NCBI GenBank assembly: GCA_027943335.1
Contig: BSBK01000879.1
Location: forward strand, 554,001 to 618,000
From: Chamaecyparis obtusa
Lineage: Eukaryota; Streptophyta; Pinopsida; Cupressales; Cupressaceae
Reading direction: 5' to 3'
Length of the DNA: 64,000 nt
Position numbers and translations under genes: made by a program. Below the pieces are notes generated by a model. That model saw only the letters and a list, made by a program, of their open reading frames with translations. It made no database searches and was not told the origin of the DNA. This document shows, piece by piece, positions 61,675 to 64,000 of this stretch; position 1 is the stretch's first letter; every line of letters starts with the position of its first letter.

Positions 61675-63185
61675 TGATGAACTACAATTGATTGAATACC
61701 TAAATGACTTAAAGATCAGTGATAAGAGATCACCAAGTATTGAAATGATATGTAAGATAATTAAATTAGTCATTACGTGGTCATTGATTTCAACTAGTTT
61801 GACAGTATTATCATGTTAGTTACAAATATCTTAGCATTTGTAAAGAGGAGAGAAAAGATGAAGAACTGAGATATCTACATAGAGGAAGATGGATATAACA
61901 GATGAGGATAAAGAATACTTTGGGTAACTTATTGATGAGTCTATAACTTCATGTTGTTGACTTGATTATGTGGCTTTAATCTATTATGGAGAAGGAAGCA
62001 AAATGTACAAGGCAATGTGGTTGGTAAATGAAGCACTTCAGTATACGCTGAGATAGTGTTATGTATATTGAGCGACAATATTAATCAAGCTTGTGTTCGC
62101 TAATGCATTTCTTTGTTAACCGACTATGGATGAAAGTATTAAATGCTTAAGTTTAGCTGACAAAAATTGATGAGCTAGAAATTGTTATGATTTCAAGATT
62201 GAGGATAAAGTTTGTTATAAGATCCGCGGCTGACAAAATTTAGAGAAGATCTAAAGGATGGAATTGAAATGTGTTACTGACACAACTGTCGAGGAAGGTT
62301 TAAGAGGCAAAATCTATGAAGGAGATTAAGAGGAAAAATCTGATGGTTGATATGAAAATGGTTTATCTGTCTATATAAGAGATATGATTTTCTTTATTGA
62401 AACATGCCGAAAGAAAGAAGACTATAGAGATTTCATGTGAATATAGTTTCATGCATGCCTAATCAGACTAGTTGAAGGAGAACCAAACTACAAAATGGTA
62501 CTGAGTGTTAGAGAGCTATTACTGAGTGAAAGTAAGTTGAGGAAGTGAATTGATATATTGATCAGAGGATTTTTATGGGCTTAGAATAGATATGAACATC
62601 TAGAAGATAAGTTGTATTTTAATCAGATCAACTATTATTTTTGTTTAATCATTGATGCAGAAAAATCTCTTAACCGAGTGGACTTAACCATCTTATGTTA
62701 TGCCCCATGTCATTCAATGAATGTATATTGTTATCCTATCAACCCCATAGTGAATGTTGGTTGAACGATAACTGTTAGTCTTAAATCCTCTAACAAGGTC
62801 ACACCTAACAGTGTGTTTGTAACCTTTAACAAGGTTGTCTCTTCACCAAGCTCACTTCAGAAGAGTGAAAATTATTTTGGGTTACGGATCCTAAGTGGTT
62901 TTTCCCTTAACAGGGTTTCCACGTTAAATCATTGTGTTATGTGTTTCTATGATGATTTCTTTATTTTCATACTTTACATACTGCATATTTGATTTGATCA
63001 GTAGTTACTGTGAGTTAATAAACTGGTAATCGGTAAAGGCACAGACAGTTTAAGAGTTTTTGTTACCAAGCTATAGAATTTGTTGAAATTATTTTTAAAG
63101 TTACATCTTGAGATTTGGGACTGTAGGATAACTAATCAAACTGATTCACCCCCCCCCCCCCCCCCCACTCTCAATTATTCTAACA
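61675..63185 (+). repeat. 3' LTR of the Copia element (1,511 bp)
   Basis: It matches 35073-36517, with an extra stretch of about 55 bp near 61875-61930 and an 18-base C run at 63149-63166. It ends TTATTCTAACA. Confidence 0.92.
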
Positions 63186-63190
63186 GGATC
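63186..63190. repeat. Copia target-site duplication, right copy
   Basis: ggatc, against ggata at 35068-35072. Confidence 0.75.
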
Positions 63191-64000
63191 TACCCATATC
63201 TCCCAAATCCCATGGAAAACCATCTAGCCTACATGTACCCCAAAAATAAAATGACCACTTTGTGAGGGCTAGTACTTCTTTGTCTATGGATGAAGAAGAT
63301 AATGAAATTTTAAAATGGTTGTACAAAGATGATGAGTCAAGTGCCCATGACAAATGCACTCAAAATATAAGCATTCCTACTCATCAATATGGAAAAGGAT
63401 TCCAAATAATGTAGAAGATGTGATATAAAGGACAAGGGCCTTTAGGTACAAGAAATGAAGGACTAATTGAAACCATTGAAATGTCATGGAGGGATAGTAA
63501 GGAGAAAATTGGATTAGGGTATCTTGAACAAGGATACACTCAAAATACCCTAGGGTTTATAATCAAATCTTGCAAATAGGTTCCCAAAGTGATGAAGATT
63601 CAAATAATTGGGAGTGGGACTCATTGTCAATTGAGTCTTTCCAAGATAAAGAGGTGGATGTAATTCACACTTATACTCCCAACAAAGAAAAAGAAAAGGG
63701 GATGGCTTCAGGATCAAATCAGAATCAAGCTTCAAGTTCTAGCCAAGAGGTCTTAGAGAATGTGCCAAGTCAGGATATTGAAGAAAATTCATGGGTAGGA
63801 GAGACTTATGTTCCATCATGGATACCTTCTATAGGATAATCTAACCCTAGGTTTAACCCAAGAGATTTTTACCCATTGGAAACTCGAGAGGATTCGAAGG
63901 AGGAAGATTTTGACCCAAGTTCTCTAGAACACCTAGAAGAGGTACATGTTATAGATTTGAGCAATGCAATGTTTGAACCTTCCAATGAGGTCATGTCCCT
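63191..64000 (+). pseudogene. Outer gypsy element, protease-to-reverse-transcriptase linker (cut by window end)
   Basis: It continues the polyprotein interrupted at 35072. It contains a GQGPLGTRNEGLIE segment (about 63430-63470), like the GYKGSGPLG segment of the 19-kb element, then IGLGYLEQGYT. A Glu/Ser-rich linker (63570-64000) follows. Several stops and a frameshift near 63575 are present. The reverse transcriptase would lie beyond 64000. Confidence 0.8.

Larger units (their letters stand above)
35073..63185 (+). mobile_element. Copia retrotransposon carrying two nested insertions
   Basis: LTRs at 35073-36517 and 61675-63185, a tRNA-Met-type primer-binding site, a gag-pol with Copia order (protease, integrase, reverse transcriptase, RNase H), iterated polypurine tracts and a near-perfect 5-bp TSD. 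Without the nested gypsy element and solo LTR it measures about 7.6 kb. Iterated polypurine tracts are described for Sireviruses, so that lineage is a reasonable guess, but I do not see an envelope-like ORF. Confidence 0.92.

Overview
This window is gene-poor, AT-rich nuclear DNA from a plant, built almost entirely of decayed, nested transposable elements. Copia and Ty3/gypsy pol, a plant-type LINE and a plant mobile domain gene are all present. The very large elements, long LTRs and heavily mutated copies suggest a gymnosperm, perhaps a conifer; that is inference. I recognise no intact host gene, tRNA, rRNA or CRISPR array.

Layout. (1) 1-1306: unassigned DNA. (2) 1307-10592: a plus-strand LTR element of about 9.3 kb with no reverse transcriptase. 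It carries a broken 765-codon ORF that I do not recognise. (3) 10593-23310: a minus-strand multi-exon gene resembling a DDE transposase (about 11240-23307), split by a 7,959-bp minus-strand LINE at 12107-20065. The LINE is framed by a perfect 14-bp target-site duplication (TSD). It has ORF1 and ORF2 and also a third ORF 38 bp downstream of ORF2. (4) 23310-29441: GA-rich minisatellite, hairpins, an AT-rich tract with a roughly 205-bp tandem duplication, and a short GC-rich island. (5) 29442-64000: a three-level nest. A Ty3/gypsy element starts at 29442 and runs off the window. A Copia element (35073-63185, TSD ggata/ggatc) is inserted in it just after the protease. A 19-kb minus-strand Ty3/gypsy element (38326-57332, TSD actgt) is inserted in the Copia integrase. 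A solo LTR (58294-59802, TSD tgaag) is inserted between the Copia integrase and reverse transcriptase.

How the parts relate. The reverse-transcriptase-less element and the 19-kb gypsy element share a roughly 1.7-kb 5' leader, the primer-binding site, the polypurine tract and an A-rich repeat cassette, but their LTRs and coding regions differ. This fits a non-autonomous/autonomous pair formed by modular recombination. The 19-kb element has Tat-lineage traits: a second RNase H and a long 3' region with an antisense gene. The antisense gene is a decayed plant mobile domain (PMD) gene. Every coding region has stops or frameshifts, and nothing here looks able to move on its own.

The strongest candidates for something undescribed are the LINE third ORF, the palindromic 10-mer arrays in the gypsy leaders, and the unknown ORF of the non-autonomous element. 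All boundaries were read by eye from repeats, TSDs, primer-binding sites and polypurine tracts. Identities are estimates, not computed alignments.
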